Positions 11,870 to 22,180 of a DNA stretch of 64,000 bases are shown here, one piece after another. The translations under genes were made by a program, and so were the position numbers. The DNA comes from Chrysemys picta bellii (lineage: Eukaryota; Chordata; Testudines; Emydidae). The notes beneath the pieces are model-generated. The model saw only the letters and a list, made by a program, of their open reading frames with translations, searched no databases and was not told where the DNA came from. The number at the start of each line of letters is the position of its first letter. The first letter of the stretch is position 1. The stretch is taken from contig NC_088801.1 of the NCBI RefSeq assembly GCF_011386835.1, positions 18,958,824-19,022,823 on the forward strand, written 5' to 3'.

Positions 11870-12400
11870 CCTTAAGAATCTTTTGCCTATTAGATAGGGT
11901 ACTCACCCAGGATGTGGAGACTCCCCGGTTTAAGTCCCCACCTCTCCTGAGATAAGAAGGGATTTGAACTGGGACTGGATACCTCTTAAGTGAGTATAGG
12001 GTGACCAGATAGAAAGTGTGAAAAATCAGGACAGGGGGTGGGGAGTAATAGGCGCCCCATAAGAAAAAGCCCCGAATATCAGGACTGTCCCTATAAAATC
12101 GGGACATCTGGTCACCCTAGGTGAGTACGCTAACCACTGATCTGAGATATATTCTAATAGCGGTCTTTCTCAATATCTCCTACTGAAGTTGTTCCACTTT
12201 AATTAAACAACTGAATAATTATTAATTGGGCCAATGAACTGTGTAGCCTAGTAGCTAGGGCATTCACCTGAGAAATGGCTGATCCCTTTTCAAATCCCTT
12301 TCTTCTCCTCATGAGGAGGGTGGGGGGTCTTGACATAGGGGTTTCCCATGTCCTCAATGAATATCCTATCCACTAGGCTAAAGATTATAAGGGAGGTGCT
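11870..12400. repeat. Degraded tRNA-derived SINE-like sequences
   Basis: Two stretches (about 11880-11996 with 12120-12150, and about 12240-12330) carry tRNA-SINE-like text such as CCTAGTAGCTAGGGCATTCACCTGAG and GGTTTAAGTCC (box-B-like). The copies are old. The first is split by the MITE at 11997-12119, and rejoining across the target duplication restores a continuous repeat. Confidence 0.45.
11997..12119. mobile_element. hAT-like palindromic MITE (123 bp)
   Basis: The ends TAGGGTGACCAGAT and ATCTGGTCACCCTA are perfect inverted repeats. The flanks AGTGAGTA (11989-11996) and GGTGAGTA (12120-12127) agree at 7 of 8 positions, the hAT duplication size. It carries no gene. Confidence 0.85.
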
Positions 12401-12749
12401 TCACCTTCCATCCCCTGCCAGCCATTTTGTTTTGGGCTCCTATTCCCCCGTTCATCAATCGCAAGCAGAGCAAAGTGCCTCCCTGCAGTCTGGATTTAGA
12501 CATTTATCTCTGAGAGAGTTGGAACTTAGAACACTCCCCTCTAATTGGCATCTCCCACTGGCTGGCTTAGGTGGCTCCCTGCCTAGTATGCTAGCTTTGT
12601 GGATTGCATTTTCGGGTATCTATCTCTCCCCATTCATTGTAGGGGGAACCTTGGCACCTAACTCAGGCTTTGTGGATCGCGGTGTTGTTCCTGTGATTTT
12701 CTAGGCTCCGCAGAGTTAGACTCATGATGCTCAGCATTGCACGACCCAA
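12150..12749. other. No recognisable gene
   Basis: Apart from the SINE-like text noted before 12400, nothing recognisable. A 118-codon reading frame at 12348-12704 has no domain-like pattern. Confidence 0.4.
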
Positions 12750-13332
12750 GGGCACGTCTATACTACAAAATGAAGTTGGCTTAAGTCAGTGTACAGCCAC
12801 TGCAGTAATTAAACCGGTGTTTCACATTCACACTATGCTCCTTCTGTTGGCAGTGCGCATCCTCACCAGGAGCCAGAGGCGATGTTTGGGGTGAGAGGGG
12901 AGAGTTGCTGCTTGGCTTGTACTGAGCATGCTCACGCAGGCTGAGCATGCTCAGTAAATCTACTGCAGCCACTGCCCTTACTCTGCCCCCTCACCATTGG
13001 CAAGTATGTCTCGTCTCTGCCAGGAGCACTTCCACTAATTTAACTGCATAGGGCATTGTGGGGCATTGACAGGTCTGTCAGCCTTGGGGCCGGGGAGCTC
13101 CAGGTGTGAGTCCTGCAGGGGATTGTCAGTCAACAGGTGATGTAAGTAACGCCGTGTCCTCACCCTAACTACATCAACTTAAGCGCTACGCCTCTCGCGG
13201 AGGTGGAGTTATGAAGTGGGTGTGTTGGGTGACTTACATTGGTGGGAGCTACATTTTAGTGTCGATGTTTACAGAGTTAGGTTAATGTAAGCTGCCTTAC
13301 ATAGAACTAACTCTGTAGAGTAGACCAGGCCT
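12750..13332. mobile_element. PIF/Harbinger-type MITE
   Basis: It begins GGGCACGTCTATACTAC and ends GTAGAGTAGACCAGGCC, a degraded inverted pair matching the Harbinger termini GG..GTCTACACT. The flanking trinucleotide is not a clean TTA/TAA, so boundaries are within a base or two. No coding capacity. Confidence 0.6.
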
Positions 13333-13476
13333 AAATTGCTTTGAGGATCCCACCCTTTATGTTATCCTTTTCACCAGTGAATAGTGAGTGTGAAATGTTA
13401 CCTCATCAGAATGGTGCACGCACTTTGTACTGGTGCAAATGAATTCACAAGGGACAGAGCAATGGGGAATCTGGCC

Positions 13477-14045
13477 CAGGGCCAGCTCCAGGCACCAGCC
13501 CTCCAAGCATGTGCTTGGGGCGGCACCTGGAGGGGGGCGGCACTCACCTGGGGAAGAGCGGGGCCGCGGCCTGGCTCGCCGCCCTCCCCCGGCGCTCCGG
13601 CTGGCCGGGAAGAACGGGGCTGCCCTCCCCCAGCACTCTGGCCGACAGCGGAGAGCAGGGCCCCGGCCAGGCTCTCCGCCCTCCTCCCGGCGCTCCGGCC
13701 GGTCGGGGAGAGCGGGGCCCTGGCCGGGCTCTCCGCCCTCCTCCCGGCGCTCCGGCCGGCCGGGGAGAGCGGGGCCGCCCTCCCCTGGCGCTCTGGCTGG
13801 CCGGGGAGAGCGGAGCTGCGGCAGGCTCGCCGCCCTCCTCCCTGCGCTCCAGCCAGCTGGGGAGAGCGGGGCCCCGGCCGGGCTCGCCGCCCTCCCCCGG
13901 CGCTCCGGCCAGCCAGGGAGAGCGGGGCCGCGGCCGGGCTCAGCGCCCTCCCCTGCCATGCTCCCCGCCAGGGGGTGGGGTGGGGCCGGGAGGGCGGCAG
14001 GAGGCTTTTTTGCCTGGGGCGGCAAAAAAGCCAGAGCCGGCCCTG
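13477..14045. mobile_element. GC-rich hAT element with internal minisatellite
   Basis: The termini CAGGGCCAGCTCCAGG and CCAGAGCCGGCCCTG are inverted. The flanks are the perfect 8-bp duplication ATCTGGCC (13469-13476 and 14046-14053). Subterminal GGGGCGGCA blocks are also inverted. The middle is very GC-rich and tandemly repeated. Reading frames of 208-249 codons across it exist in several frames on both strands and reflect composition and repetition, not genes. Confidence 0.9.
13545..13945. repeat. 56-57 bp minisatellite inside a hAT element
   Basis: The block GGGGAGAGCGGGGCC recurs at about 13705, 13762, 13803, 13859 and (one base changed) 13915, giving spacings of 57, 41, 56 and 56 bp. The short one is a unit with an internal deletion. 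More diverged units precede these. Confidence 0.8.
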
Positions 14046-14119
14046 ATCTGGCCCTTTGAATATGTCACTGTATCTATGAAAATGAGTGAAGCTAGTGAAC
14101 AGAGTGCATTTGGAAATCA

Positions 14120-14560
14120 GGAAAGTACTTCCCTATTACATTGTCCCATAAAGGATATTGCAGAACTAGAAGGAGTTCAGAGAAGTCTGATTAAAATTAT
14201 CAAGGGTGTGGAAGAGAGATTGAAAAGGCTAGGATGGTTTACCTTAGAAAGGAGATGAATAAGAAAGGACGTGATAAGCCTATAAAATAATGAATGTTCT
14301 AGAGAAGGTAAATCACGAACTTCTGTTCTCCTTGTCTCACAACACAAGAACAAGGGGACAGTGATTGAAATTAAAAGGTGGAACATTCAAAACCTGTAAA
14401 AGGAAATACTCTTTCAATGTGTGATTAAACTAAGAAACTCTGCCACAGGAAGCTGTTGAGGCTAAGAACTTAACAGGATTGAATAAGGGATTGAAAATGT
14501 ATATGGATATGAAAAATAGTGAGAGTTATCATAATTAGTAATAAAAAAATTGTGGATGGG
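14120..14560 (+). mobile_element. CR1-like LINE 3' fragment
   Basis: The order of recognisable text matches a CR1 3' region: GAGTTCAGAGAAG.., AGATTGAAAAGGCTAGGA.., CTATAAAATAATGAATG.., CACAACACAAGAACAAGGGG.., then GAAACTCTGCCACAGGA. It is strongly diverged and has no open frame longer than about 80 codons. Confidence 0.65.
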
Positions 14561-14609
14561 ATTTTAAATCTCATGCTTTCAGGGCTTAAACTGATTTATT
14601 TCTAACTTA

Positions 14610-14893
14610 GGCTTGGTCTACACTAGCAATTTATGTCAGTACAACTACATTGCTCAGGGGTGTAGAAAATCTACATCTCTCAGTGATGCAGTTAGGTTGG
14701 TATAAATCCTGGTGTACACAGTGCTATGTCGATGGAAGGGCTTCTCCCATAGACATATCTACAGCCTCTCTGGGAGGTGGAATTCCTACGTGGATGGGAG
14801 AAGCAGCCCTCCTGTCAGCATAGGTAGTGTCTTCCCTGAAGTGCTGCATCAGTGCAACTGCACAGCTGCAGCATGTTAAGTGTAGACAAGTCC
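14610..14893. mobile_element. PIF/Harbinger-type MITE (284 bp)
   Basis: The termini GGCTTGGTCTACACTAGC and AGTGTAGACAAGTCC are inverted, with TTA on both sides (14607-14609 and 14894-14896). Non-coding. Same terminal signature as the autonomous element at 26046-29432. Confidence 0.88.
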
Positions 14894-15064
14894 TTATAGC
14901 GATCAGGTTGAGACCTAAAGAGGCAGGTAGCTGTCTCCACATCTACCTTCCATAGAAACATCTGATTCTGGCCACTGTCAGAGACAGGGTCCTGGACCTC
15001 GAGTCTGATTCAGTATGGCAATTCCTGCATTCCCCTCTTGTGGCATAAGAAAAAGTATATTAAT

Positions 15065-15270
15065 TTTGACAAAGGAGGGCCTGTGGTAGCGCTTGTAGCA
15101 CAGGATTGAGGTCAGTTGGGACTCCAGGTATTATTCCTGGCTTTATCACTGACTTGCCATGTGATCTAAGGCAAATCATTTAATACCCCTTTGCATCAAC
15201 TTATTCATATGTACCAGGAAGATAATACCTACCTCACAGGAGTGTTGTAGGGCCCTTGTGAGGGGTAACT
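15065..15270 (+). mobile_element. MIR (CORE-SINE) fragment
   Basis: It contains the MIR core order: CTGGCTTTATCACTGACTTG, then GTGATCTAAGGCAAATCA.., then GATAATACCTACCTCACAGG followed by GTTGTAGGGCCC. MIR is an ancient tRNA-derived SINE shared by amniotes. Confidence 0.75.
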
Positions 15271-16582
15271 GACTTTCAGAAAGTGTGCTGAAATCCTCAA
15301 ATGGAAGATGCTATAGAAAGGAAAAATGTTACTGTTGTTATACCATGCCTTTAATCCAGACCTGTAATTCCTGCTAATGTACAGGGGATTTCCATGCACT
15401 AATAAGGCCCTTAGAGAGCTAGATACTGTAACTGAAAAATGGCACAGCAGTAGGAAACAAAAGGCATTCATACTGAAATAAGGTATAAAGAGAGGAGCCA
15501 TGACATCATCATTAATTTCACTTGTATATTTTTCCAGATTCTGCTCAGCCCTTGTGCAGGCATGATGGTGAATGGGTAGGAAAGTTACAATAAGCTTTAC
15601 TCCCATCCCACCCTTTGCCTGCCTGCCCACCCCCATATCTTGGACCTGATTCTCTTCTCACTTACACCAGTTTTATGCTGGTGTAACTTCATTGACTTCG
15701 GTCAATTACTCCTGATTTAGCCTGGCCTAAGTGAGAGGAGATTTAGGCCCTTGATGCCTTTGCATAAAGGCTGACTGGCCAGAATCCCCATGGGAAGTAC
15801 AGTCCTTGCTCCCTTCCAGCACTCCCAAAGGTACTATGTACTTGCAAGGGGCTGGGGTGCTGGCTGTGGAATTAGGGAGTATACTGCATACCGTGGTGTG
15901 TGCTGCTGAGGAGTCCCTCAGAGGAATTCTGTCCAAGCCAGACACACTCTTTTTGAGGGTTCAGGCTGCTGTGCAGCTCCTCTAACACGCAGCAGACAAC
16001 ACTTCGGGTAGAATCCAGCTCTCTGTGTATAAATGACAACACTGTAGTCCAAAACGGAGAGTCCAGGAAATATAGATGAATAGAGACCAATTTGGATAGG
16101 GTAAGCACTTACATTCTGTTTTATAAATACCTTACATAGAAAGACAGCTAAAGCTTTTTGTATGACAAGTGTTTCATACATAAACAGTTCTGCATAAATA
16201 AAATGTCTGGGTTAAATACCCACTATGAGTGGTCAGAAATAATCTTGTAGACTAAAAACAGAAGGTTTGCAACATAGCATACACTGAACTCAGAAAAATC
16301 TTGGAGGTACAGAAAAGGTAGATATAAACTGAACTGATAAAACCAGTAACTGAAGTTCATCTCAAGAGGGACCTGGACACATTTTGTTAAAAAAGATGGA
16401 ATGAAGGAATACAGATATTATTTAATCAGAAGCATGACATGAAGATGAATTATAGGTAGGACTTTTCCTCCTGCCCTCACCTGGATTTGTTGTGCTAGAC
16501 CTGGAAGGTCTATATAGTTGGTCTGTCATTTGTATTCTTATATGGTGCTCATGTCTGTAGTATCTGACTACCTACCAATCTA
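15271..16582. other. No recognisable gene
   Basis: Short non-homologous reading frames only. Around 15650-15745 there is a conserved-looking palindromic repeat of the TTACACCAG..CTGGTGTAA type seen again at 53630-53720. Confidence 0.4.
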
Positions 16583-17240
16583 GGACCTTGTCTATACTAG
16601 ACCTTATGTCTGTATAACTTATGTCACTCAGAGGTGTGAATAAGCCACCCCCTGAGTGATGTAAGTCAGTGGCTCTCAACCTTTCCAGACTACTGTACCT
16701 CTTTCAAGAGTCTGATTTGCTTGTGTACTCCCAAGTTTCACCTCACTTAAAAACTTACAAAATCAGACATAAAAATACAAAAGTGTCACAGCACACTATT
16801 ACTGAAAAAGTGCTTACTTTCTCATTTTTACCATAGAATTATAAAATAAATCAATTAGAATATAAATATTGCACTTATATTTCAGTGTATAATATAGAGA
16901 GCAGTATAAACAAATCATTGTCTATGAAACTTTAGTTTGTTCTGACTTTGCTAGTGTTTTTTATGTAGCCTATTGTAAAACTAGGCAAATATCTAGATGA
17001 GTTGATGTCCCCCCTGGAAGACCTCTGAGTACCCCCACGGGTACACATACCCCGGATTGATAACCACTGATGTAAGTGTTGGTGTAGGCAGCGCTATGTC
17101 AACGGGAGAGCTTCGCCTGCCGACAGCTACCACCGCTCGTCGCGGCTAAAGTTACGCTATCTCTACTATAAAGATAAGTCAATTTAAGTTACGTCAACGT
17201 ATAGTCACCACTGTAATTTTGTTGCATGTCCACACTATGC
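16583..17240. mobile_element. PIF/Harbinger-type MITE split by a hAT element
   Basis: The left part begins GGACCTTGTCTATACTAG and contains the TATGTCACTCAG..GTGATGTAAG motif pair. The right part, beyond the insertion at 16667-17069, continues with the CTATGTCAACGGGAGAGC block that is also found in the MITE at 14610. The right terminus is degraded, so the end is approximate. Confidence 0.6.
16667..17069. mobile_element. hAT (Charlie-like) element nested in a MITE
   Basis: The termini are CAGTGGCTCTCAACCTTTCC and GGATTGATAACCACTG. The flanks are the perfect duplication ATGTAAGT at 16659-16666 and 17070-17077. 403 bp, AT-rich, non-coding. Its ends are of the hAT-Charlie type. Confidence 0.88.
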
Positions 17241-18550
17241 TCCTTGAGACAGCGGAGGGCATCCACAGTAGCAGCTCTTGCATCAACACAGAGAGCAGTG
17301 CACCATGGGTAGCTATCCCACTGTGCAACTGACTGCAGGGTGTATTGAGAAGGGTTTGCAATGCCTCATTGGGACAGGTTCAGTGTCACATGATGCAGGT
17401 TTCTCAATCTCATCGCTCCATAGGCGTTCTACTGGTTTCCAGCTGTTTTTCAACTGCTCTGGTAACCTGCAAGCCAGCCATCTCTGTCAGAAAGCAGGGA
17501 TCCTGCACTGCTCTTCAGTAGTGTGCTGTTTGTTATGAATACAAGGCTATAAGAGGAGCTCAGTGGGGTGGCTATTCAGTTGAGGGAGGCCTTGAAGGAG
17601 AATTCTAACTATGAGCCACAGTAATGTGTGTTGCTATAGTGTGCTGAGCCTGGCATTGTTAATTTAACCCGGCACAGTTTACATCTATATGAAAAAGTCA
17701 ATGCCAGTGGTGTCTGTTTTTACTTGTCCAGGGAAAGTTTTAATTCTGTTTCTTTTCTTTCTTCCTTAAAATCATGCTTTCTTTTCCCACAGCCTGAGGC
17801 TAAGCACCCTGACCCCAGCCTAGAAGCAGTATGTCTGTGGCTTCACACCAGAGCGACTATTTGCCTCCCATGCCTTCTGCTATGCCGCAGCTCTTTAGTT
17901 TTTACACGGCACTGCAGCGTGGCCCTTCACAGCCCTTCTCGTCCATGCCCTGAGCACGTTCCTGTGGCTGGAGTGGAGCTGTGACTGCACAGCCTCCTCT
18001 CCCCACAGACCTAGCAAATCCACCACCTCCCATGTACTTTAGGCAGGAGCGTGTTTGCTGCGTGGAGCCAACCTGCTCACCTGGGCACTAGCTGTATGAG
18101 CACTCCACACCAGGCAAACAGGAAGAGCAATTTCAAATCTTCCTGGGGCTTTAAAAGAGGTGCATGTCTGCGTACCTGGCTGTAGGGCAATGGAACTCAA
18201 AAGAGTGACCAGAGTGGTCACAGTGTGCATTGTGCATAGGCAATGTGTAGGTGGGGGCATTCAGAGTCAAGTGCCCCCCCAGATTTCTGCTCGGCCAATG
18301 GGGGAAGAGGCGTGAGAGCGGCTATGTCCTTTTCCCACAATGTCGGCCCCCTGGCATGTTCGGCTCCTGTCCCCAGCCACTAGTTGTGTTAGCTAAGGGT
18401 GGCCGCTCCGGGTTGTAGCTTTGTGCAGCGAAGTGGCTGCCTGTGAGAATCTGGCTGGGGAGGCGGTGGTGACCTATCCCTCTGCTCCCTGCTCAGGCCT
18501 GGCTGCCAGGGACAGGGGCCGAGCAAGCAGGAAATGTGCCAGGGGAGTAG
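17241..18550. other. No recognisable gene; MITE-like start
   Basis: The first 200 bp (GCACCATGGGTAGCTATCCCACTGTGC-like, split here for length) resemble turtle Harbinger-type MITE interiors, and the same block occurs within the element ending at 29432. The remainder is unrecognised. Confidence 0.35.
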
Positions 18551-19050
18551 GGTGAGCAGATGTCCCGTTTTGGACCAGAACACCCAATTGAAAAGGGATC
18601 CTGGTGGCTCCGGTCAGCACCGCTGACTGGGCTTTTGACTGTCCAGTTCACGGCATTACGCAGCGGGGCTAGCAGGCTCCCTGCTAGCCACTGGGCAGCA
18701 CAGCTCCCAGGTTGGGAAGTGGCCAGCATGTCTGGCTCCTAGCCTTAGGGGCTACCGGGGTGTCTGCATGCTGCCCTCCCCCCCCACCCGCAAGGCGCAG
18801 CTCCCGCTGGATGGGTCAGGGCAGGGGAGGAAGTAGCGCAACCACGACTCCCGAGCGCTCAGCAGGCGGCTGTTGATGGGTCACGTGGTGTGCGCCTCTC
18901 CCACTGCTGTCCGGCCCTCTTCTCCTCGTGCTCCTCCTGTGGCTGGGCTCCAGCTGCGGCGCATGCCCTGTGGTGTACCGCGGTCTGTCTGTCACCCCAT
19001 CGCCAGCACCCAGGAGTTGGAGGTATGTATCCCCATCTCTGAGTTCTGGG
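18551..19050. repeat. GC-rich repeat beginning with a GGTGAGCAGATGTCCCG terminus
   Basis: The text at 18551-18575 resembles the GGTGACCAGATGTCCCG end of the hAT-like MITE family, then runs into GC-rich DNA. No matching right end was found, so this may be a truncated element. Confidence 0.35.
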
Positions 19051-19545
19051 AATGGGGCTGCACCCCCACCCCCTCACTGCATCCCTCCTCGCCCCAACCC
19101 CCCCCACATCCCTATCCTCCTGTCATTGCATCCCTCCCCATCCCATCCCCCGCCCCCCAACCGCCTCACTGCATCCCTCCCCCGTCCCATACCGTTCTGC
19201 CCCCCACACCTACCCAGCCCAGCCCTGTACCCCTTACAGCGCTCTCCCACCCATTCTCTCCACCTCCCAGAGTCATCACCCCACACAGCCCTGCACCCAA
19301 TTCACCTCCATACACTGCTGCACTCCCACTATATCCCTATACACCCCTGTGCCCCCCACATCCTCATGCATCTGTAGCCTTCTGTCTCCTCCTGCAACCT
19401 CATCCACCCCACATGCCCCCCACCCCCTACACTCTCCTTCACTGCCCCCTCTTACCGCCACCCTGCTCTTATCCTTGGCCTCTTTCCCTCCCCATCCTCT
19501 CTCCTCCCACCCCCATCTTTTCCCCACTAGCCCACACCTCCCTTC
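19051..19545. repeat. C-rich polypyrimidine tract
   Basis: About 500 bp strongly enriched in C and T on the plus strand, with an irregular CATCCCTCCCC-like unit. Three overlapping plus-strand reading frames of 149-229 codons arise because stop codons are rare in such sequence; the proline/serine-rich products have no domain pattern. Confidence 0.65.
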
Positions 19546-20706
19546 CTAGCTGGGTGATTTAGGCTGCTCTTGGAAAAGTGTATGAAAAAGTGTCTCTATG
19601 TAGGCAAATGTGTGCATGCATGCATTGTATGTGTGTAAGAGACTGTCTGACTTTGTGTAGGGAGGTGCATGTATTGCTGCATATGTGTATACCTGTGTGA
19701 ATAAAATTTGCAGCCTAACTCTTTGACTTTTATTCCTTTTGCTGGCTTGCGCACAAAAAAATTGATGACATAAAATGTGTGTATTCATTTCATAACAAGT
19801 TTTTAAAAGAGAAGGGAACTCTAAAAGAAATGTATTATTTCTTAAAAAGTGAATGTTGTTGACTAGTAATTGCAGAAGAGCCAAAGTATTATACATTTCT
19901 CCCCACCTTTGTCTAGCTACATTATAAACTCTTTGTTGCAGACTCTCTCTTTTTATGTGTATGTCCAGCACCTACCACCCTGGAGCCCTGATCTTAGTTG
20001 GGGTCTCTAGGCACTAACCAACAATTGTAATAATAAATAATGTGGAAGTATATGTGTTAGTGCATGCTAGATGTGTACACATGAATACGGGTGTGTATCT
20101 GCATGTAGATGTGGGTGTCAGTTTCTACAGATTTATTTATATTGGTATCTGGACAGGTGTGCATTTCTGTGGTTGTGCTCTATGGATTTGTATTTGGGTT
20201 TCAGGAGTGGCCCTTTAATGGACCCATTGCAGCTGTGATAATGTGTGGTCCTAATGGAGGGAGAGGAGATGGAGTGAGTGGGGGCGGGGCCTCAGGAAGG
20301 GGCGGGGCCCCGGGAAGGGCAGGGATGGGCAGGGGGCGGGGCAGGGGTGTTTGGTTTTCTGGAATTAGAAAGTTGGCAACCCTACATGGGAGGGAGAACT
20401 CCGCCTCCCCAGCTGGGCTGTCTCTCAGGCAGCTGCCACACTGCACAGTCAGTGACCTGGAGCGGCTACCTTCAGCTGTCGTTAGAAGCAGCTCCGTCCC
20501 ATTCCCCTCCTGGGCCTGGCTGCTGGGGAGAGGAGCTGAGTGAGGCGGAAGTGTGCCAGGAGGAGGCACAGAGGGAGAAGGACAGAGCCCCCAGCAAGTA
20601 ACTCTGGTGCGGTGGGGAGAGCAGGCGCACCTTAACTGATTACACTTGTTATAGTTGATATGGCAACACCCATTTTTTCATGTTCTCTGTGTGTATATAT
20701 CTATAT
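19546..20706. other. No gene; GC-box-rich repeat with a GTTGGCAACCCTA end
   Basis: Near 20280-20345 there are several GGGGCGGGG boxes, ending at about 20382 with AAAGTTGGCAACCCTA. The inverse of that terminus (TAGGGTTGCCAACTTT) occurs at 62987, so it is an interspersed repeat end and the boxes are not by themselves evidence of a promoter. Confidence 0.4.
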
Positions 20707-21366
20707 TGTGACAGACCCAGACCAGTGGGGTACAGGCGTCTGGTAGAGGGCAAATATACTGGTCACTGGATGAGTAGTTTTCTGTTCCCTGAGTGACCAG
20801 AGCAGGGGCTGCACTAGAGTAATCAGGAACCTGCTAGAACCAGTTAAGGCAGGCAGGCTAATTAGGACAGCTGGAGCCAATTAAGAAGAAGCTGCTAGAA
20901 TCAATTAAGGCAGGCTAATCAGGGCACCTGGGTTTTAAAAGGAGCTCACTTCAGTTTGTGGGGTGGGTGTGAGGAGCTGGGAGCAAGAGGCGCAAGGAGC
21001 TAAGGGTGTGCTGCTGGAGGACTGAGGAGCACAAGTGTTATCAGACACCAGGAGGAAGGTCCTGTGGTGAGAATAAGGAAGGTGTTTGGAGGAGGCCATG
21101 GGGAAGTAGCCCAGGGAGTTGTAGCTGTCATGCAGCTGTTACAGGAGGCACTATAGACAGCTGCAGTCCACAGGGCCCTGGGGCTGGAACCCAGAGTAGG
21201 GGGTGGGCCTGGGATCCCCCCAAATCTCCTAATTGACCTGGACCGTGGGTTCTTCCATAGGGGAAGGTCTCTGGGCTGTTCCCCAACCCACATGGTGAAT
21301 CTCTGAGGCAAGAAAATCTACCAATAAGTGCAGGACCCACCAAGATAGAGGAGAAACTTTGTCACA
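20707..21366 (+). mobile_element. Solo LTR (660 bp)
   Basis: It starts TGTGACAGACCCAGACCAG and ends AAACTTTGTCACA, giving TG..CA ends within an inverted TGTGACA/TGTCACA. The 4-bp flank ATAT is present on both sides (20703-20706 and 21367-21370), although the site is a (TATC)n-like repeat so this duplication is weak evidence. A TTTTAAAAGG box lies near 20934. No internal retroviral region is attached, so it is probably the product of LTR-LTR recombination. Confidence 0.75.
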
Positions 21367-21394
21367 ATATCTATATCTATATCTTCCTACTGTA

Positions 21395-22180
21395 TTTTCC
21401 ACTGCATGCATCTGATGAAGTGGGTTTTAGCCCACAAAAGCTTATGCTTAAATAAATTTGTTTGCCTCTAAGGCAGACGTGGGCAAACTACGGCCTGCGG
21501 GCCACAGCTGTCCTGCGGGACCGTCCTGCCCGGCCCCGGAGCTCCCCTCCGGGGAGCCTAGTCCCTGTCTGCTCCCCCGCTTTCCCCCATCCCCTGGTGC
21601 CACGTGGGCCGTGCTCTGGGCCGCCGCTCTCACTGGGCAGCGTGGGGAGGACAGCTGGCTCTGGCTGGGTGTCGTGGCTGCGAGCCCCTGGTGCTGGTAA
21701 GGGGGCGAGGAGCGGGGGGGTTGGGTGAGGAAGTGGGGAGTGTTGGGGGCAGTCAGGGAGGAGAGGGTGGTTGGATGGGGTGGAGGTTCTGGGGGGGCGG
21801 TCAGGGGATGGAGAACAGTGAGGGCTGGGAGTGGGAGTCCCGGGGGCCTGTCAGGAGGCGGGGATGTGGCTAGGGGTCGGGAGGACAGGGAGCGGGGGGT
21901 TGGATAAGGGGGTGGGATCATGGGGGGCAGTTAGGGGTGGGGGGTCCTGGGAGGGGGTGGTCAGGGGACGAGGAGCAGGGGAGTTGGATGGGTTGGGGGT
22001 CCTAAGGGGGGCAGTCAGGTGGGAAGAGGCGGATAGGGGGAGGGGGCCAGGCAGTTTGGGGAAGTACAGCCTTCCCTACCCAGCCCTCCATACAGTTGTG
22101 CAACCCCGATGTGGCCCTTGGGCCAAAAAGTTTGCCCACCTCTGCTCTAAGGTGCCACAAGTACTCCTCATTCTTTTTGT
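21395..22180 (+). repeat. Interspersed repeat (CAAGTACTCC family) split by a hAT element
   Basis: The left part (GCATCTGATGAAGTGGG.., CTTATGCTTAAATAAAT) and right part (TGCCACAAGTACTCC) belong to the same family as 8472-8690 and 36887-36985. Deleting 21474-22144 and one target copy rejoins them exactly. Confidence 0.75.
21474..22144. mobile_element. hAT element (GGGCAAACT family, 671 bp)
   Basis: The termini are CAGACGTGGGCAAACTACGG and GGCCAAAAAGTTTGCCCACC..CTG. The duplication CTCTAAGG is perfect at 21466-21473 and 22145-22152. The interior is GC-rich, with G-rich tandem units on the plus strand. No transposase. Confidence 0.9.

Noticed and set aside
13384..14258. Overlapping reading frames of 208-249 codons on the plus strand and 222 on the minus strand
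   Set aside because: They lie in the GC-rich minisatellite of a hAT element with perfect target duplications; several frames are open at once, as expected from composition.
18873..19562. 229-codon proline/serine-rich reading frame
   Set aside because: The DNA is a C-rich tract where stop codons are rare; three frames are open at once and no domain or start context supports a gene.
20278..20601. GC-box cluster as a CpG-island promoter
   Set aside because: The cluster belongs to a repeat ending in GTTGGCAACCCTA, a terminus seen again at 62987, and no gene follows.
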